The notes beneath the pieces are model-generated. The model was not told the origin of the DNA. It worked only from the letters and a program-made list of their open reading frames with translations, and ran no database searches. Below are positions 62,754 to 64,000 of a stretch of 64,000 bases of DNA, piece by piece; position 1 is the first letter of the stretch, and each line of letters starts with the position of its first letter. Where the stretch lies: NCBI GenBank assembly GCA_024398955.1, contig JAKSIG010000002.1, positions 48,649 through 112,648 on the forward strand, given 5' to 3'. The position numbers and the translations under genes are program-made. The DNA is from Fibrobacter sp. GTDB taxonomy: Bacteria > Fibrobacterota > Fibrobacteria > Fibrobacterales > Fibrobacteraceae.

Positions 62754-62775
62754 CGGCCGAATGATATTTCTTATG

Positions 62776-63747
62776 CTAAGGCTGCATCTCTCGCGGGTGG
62801 AAGCTCTTGTGCTCCTGCTTGATGAATTCCTTGTCCACGTGGGTGTAGATCTGGGTGGTGCTGATGTCTGCGTGGCCCAGCAGTTCCTGCAGCACGCGAA
62901 GGTCCATGCCCGCTTCCAGGCAGTGGGTTGCAAAACTGTGGCGGAAGGTGTGTGGCGACACCTGCTTGGTCAGGTGCAACGTATGCTGCTGCACAATCTT
63001 CCAGGCGCCCATGCGGCTCATGGGCTTGCCGTGAGCGTTTAAAATTACGTTGTCTGTGGTGGGGTGGGTGAGGGGGCGCCCTCGCTCGATCCATTCCCTA
63101 AGATTTTCCTTGGCCTTGCTGCCCAGTGGAATCAGGCGCTGCTTGTTGCCCTTGCCGATTGGCGTCAGCCACTCGTTGTCCAAGTCTAGGTGGGCGAGCT
63201 TAATGTTCAATGTTTCAGAAATTCGAAGTCCGGCGCTGTACATCAGCTCGAACAGGGCGGTGTCTCGCAGAGGATTCTTGCCGCGTGCGGCGCTCTCAAA
63301 AACGCTGTCCACTTCTTCGCGGGTCAGGTACTGGGGTAGGTAGTGTCCCAGGCGTGGCGTCGCTAACATCGACTCGGTGCTGAAGTCGTATTCACCCTGA
63401 TTCTGCATGTACTTCAGGAACCCGCGAAGGCTGGAAAAATGCCGCGCGATACTTGTGGCCGCATACTCCTCTCGATCTCCGTCGCGGTTTGTTGAAGTCC
63501 CTTTGCTGTGACCAGATGAATCCGTGCGGTTGTCATCAGAATCGCCACGTACCTTGCTTGCGGTTGCTGTCAAAAACTTGTCCAGCTTCTCGGGTGTCAG
63601 TTCCTTTAAGTCCAGAGACTGCTCGTCCAGCCAGGCAACAAAATGCCTTAAATCTTCCTGGTAGCTCTGTATGGTCATGGGGGAGAGGTTCCGCTCCACT
63701 CCAAGAAAAGCAAGAAATGCGTCGAGGCGATTTGAATTAAGACTCAA
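62776..63747 (-). CDS. Tyrosine recombinase, XerC/XerD type
   Basis: 323 residues with the catalytic set: Arg in AGLRISETLN (about 173), Lys in GKGNKQRLIP, HTFRHSFATHCLEAG (about 266), LGHADIS and the nucleophile Tyr in TTQIYTHV (about 299). Xer enzymes resolve chromosome dimers at dif. The N-terminal domain holds a hydrophilic insert of about 25 residues (DSDDNRTDSSGHSKGTSTNR) between helices, so it is longer than the usual ~298. The start is a TTG at 63,747; no in-frame ATG lies upstream before a stop. XerC versus XerD cannot be told. Confidence 0.88.
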   Translation of the reverse strand: MSLNSNRLDAFLAFLGVERNLSPMTIQSYQEDLRHFVAWLDEQSLDLKELTPEKLDKFLTATASKVRGDSDDNRTDSSGHSKGTSTNRDGDREEYAATSIARHFSSLRGFLKYMQNQGEYDFSTESMLATPRLGHYLPQYLTREEVDSVFESAARGKNPLRDTALFELMYSAGLRISETLNIKLAHLDLDNEWLTPIGKGNKQRLIPLGSKAKENLREWIERGRPLTHPTTDNVILNAHGKPMSRMGAWKIVQQHTLHLTKQVSPHTFRHSFATHCLEAGMDLRVLQELLGHADISTTQIYTHVDKEFIKQEHKSFHPREMQP

Positions 63748-63898
63748 AGGACTGGTCCAATTATGAATTATGAGTTATGAGACGAAGCGAATATATAAAT
63801 GTTTCGCCGTTTTAAGACGAATTCTCCTTGTGTTTCTAGTAATTCATAATTAGTAAATCATAAATGCGAAAAAAAATCAAATTTTTTCGCTTTCCCCC

Positions 63899-63927
63899 TT
63901 GCCAAGGAATCCGAATAATTCTAATAT
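63899..63927 (+). promoter_or_regulatory. Promoter of the tRNA-Lys gene
   Basis: TTGCCA (63,899-63,904), 17 bp, TATAAT-like TAATAT (63,922-63,927), about 30 bp before the tRNA 5' end, followed by a GC-rich start region as usual for stable RNA. Confidence 0.7.
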
Positions 63928-63956
63928 TGTGCCCGTCGGTAAAACGACGCGACTAT

Positions 63957-64000
63957 GGATGATTAGCTCAGTTGGTAGAGCAGCTGACTCTTAATCAGCG
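63957..64000 (+). tRNA. tRNA-Lys (CUU), 5' part, cut by window edge
   Basis: GGATGAT acceptor strand, TA, D-arm GCTCAGTTGGTAGAGAGC-like (GCTC...GAGC), then anticodon arm GCTGA-CTCTTAA-TCAGC with anticodon CTT. The variable loop, T-arm and 3' end lie beyond the window. Confidence 0.9.

Larger units (their letters stand above)
62239..62775. other. 537-bp intergenic region rich in dyads and direct repeats
   Basis: No convincing gene is seen; one 87-codon frame (62,337-62,600) has no ribosome site or family look. It holds a duplicated 23-mer, a duplicated 18-mer, dyads ATGGCAAGT/ACTTGCCAT, CAAAAGT-CAA-ACTTTTG (62,428-62,444) and TGCCCC...GGGGCA (62,467-62,492), GACCGAGGTC, and four AAAAGTATG-like words on the two strands. 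It might encode a structured RNA or a set of binding sites. Confidence 0.55.

Overview
The window looks like chromosomal DNA from a Fibrobacter-type (Fibrobacterota) Gram-negative bacterium. This is inferred from OmpA-like porins with many thrombospondin type-3 repeats, a CotH-domain lipoprotein with a poly-serine linker, a Wza/Wzc/Wzi capsule apparatus, and a housekeeping background of moderate GC. No marker here proves the species. Housekeeping genes are fabF (5' part only), an acyl-CoA synthetase, rpsD, purL, leuB, a XerC/D recombinase and a tRNA-Lys cut by the right edge.

Layout. 1-4,062 (mostly minus strand): fatty-acid operon, a small ParB-like ORF and rpsD. 4,315-11,012: first surface-polysaccharide block (FdtA/FdtB amino-sugar enzymes, an acyltransferase, a Wzx flippase, three glycosyltransferases). 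11,034-12,839: unrecognised small proteins, two of them membrane-anchored. 13,062-16,937: purL. 17,114-24,885: capD/WbpM-type dehydratase, two OmpA/TSP3 proteins, a PglC-type phosphoglycosyl transferase, a PglD-type acetyltransferase and a GT4. 24,971-46,636: a strikingly AT-rich, low-GC accessory block. It holds an ATPase, an ABC polysaccharide exporter whose permease and ATPase genes lie 5.7 kb apart, a DUF3791/DUF3990 module, three pyruvyl-transferase-like proteins, many glycosyltransferases, an acyltransferase, an EpsG-type polymerase and decayed gene remnants. 46,693-52,674: DUF1703-type ATPase/nuclease, Wzi, hipBA toxin-antitoxin, ZIP metal transporter and a nucleotidyltransferase remnant. 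52,919-57,323: Wza, Wzc and a barrel protein with a lysine tail. 57,438-64,000: HExxH protein, CotH lipoprotein, leuB, a PD-(D/E)XK-like protein, a dyad-rich intergenic region, xerC/D and tRNA-Lys.

How the genes fit together. The locus supplies sugar nucleotides (CapD-type dehydratase, FdtA/B, PglD-type acetyltransferase), a membrane initiator (PglC type), many glycosyltransferases and decorating enzymes (acyl- and pyruvyl-transferases). It carries both export routes: Wzx/EpsG-polymerase with Wzc/Wza/Wzi, and ABC transporter Wzm/Wzt. Base composition changes inside two genes (the GT4 at about 24,400-24,820 and wzt at about 33,380), which points to modular exchange of specificity segments. An 11-base G tract inside a pyruvyl-transferase gene and a 9-base G tract upstream of wza are candidate phase-variation sites.

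The best candidate for an undescribed system is 27,043-28,495. A PARP-like DUF3990 protein is flanked by two small DUF3791-like proteins, followed at once by a second small-protein pair with no DUF3990 between them. This looks like a three-gene ADP-ribosyltransferase toxin/antitoxin-like unit plus an orphan antitoxin-like pair. Family names are given from memory of conserved motifs; no database search was possible.
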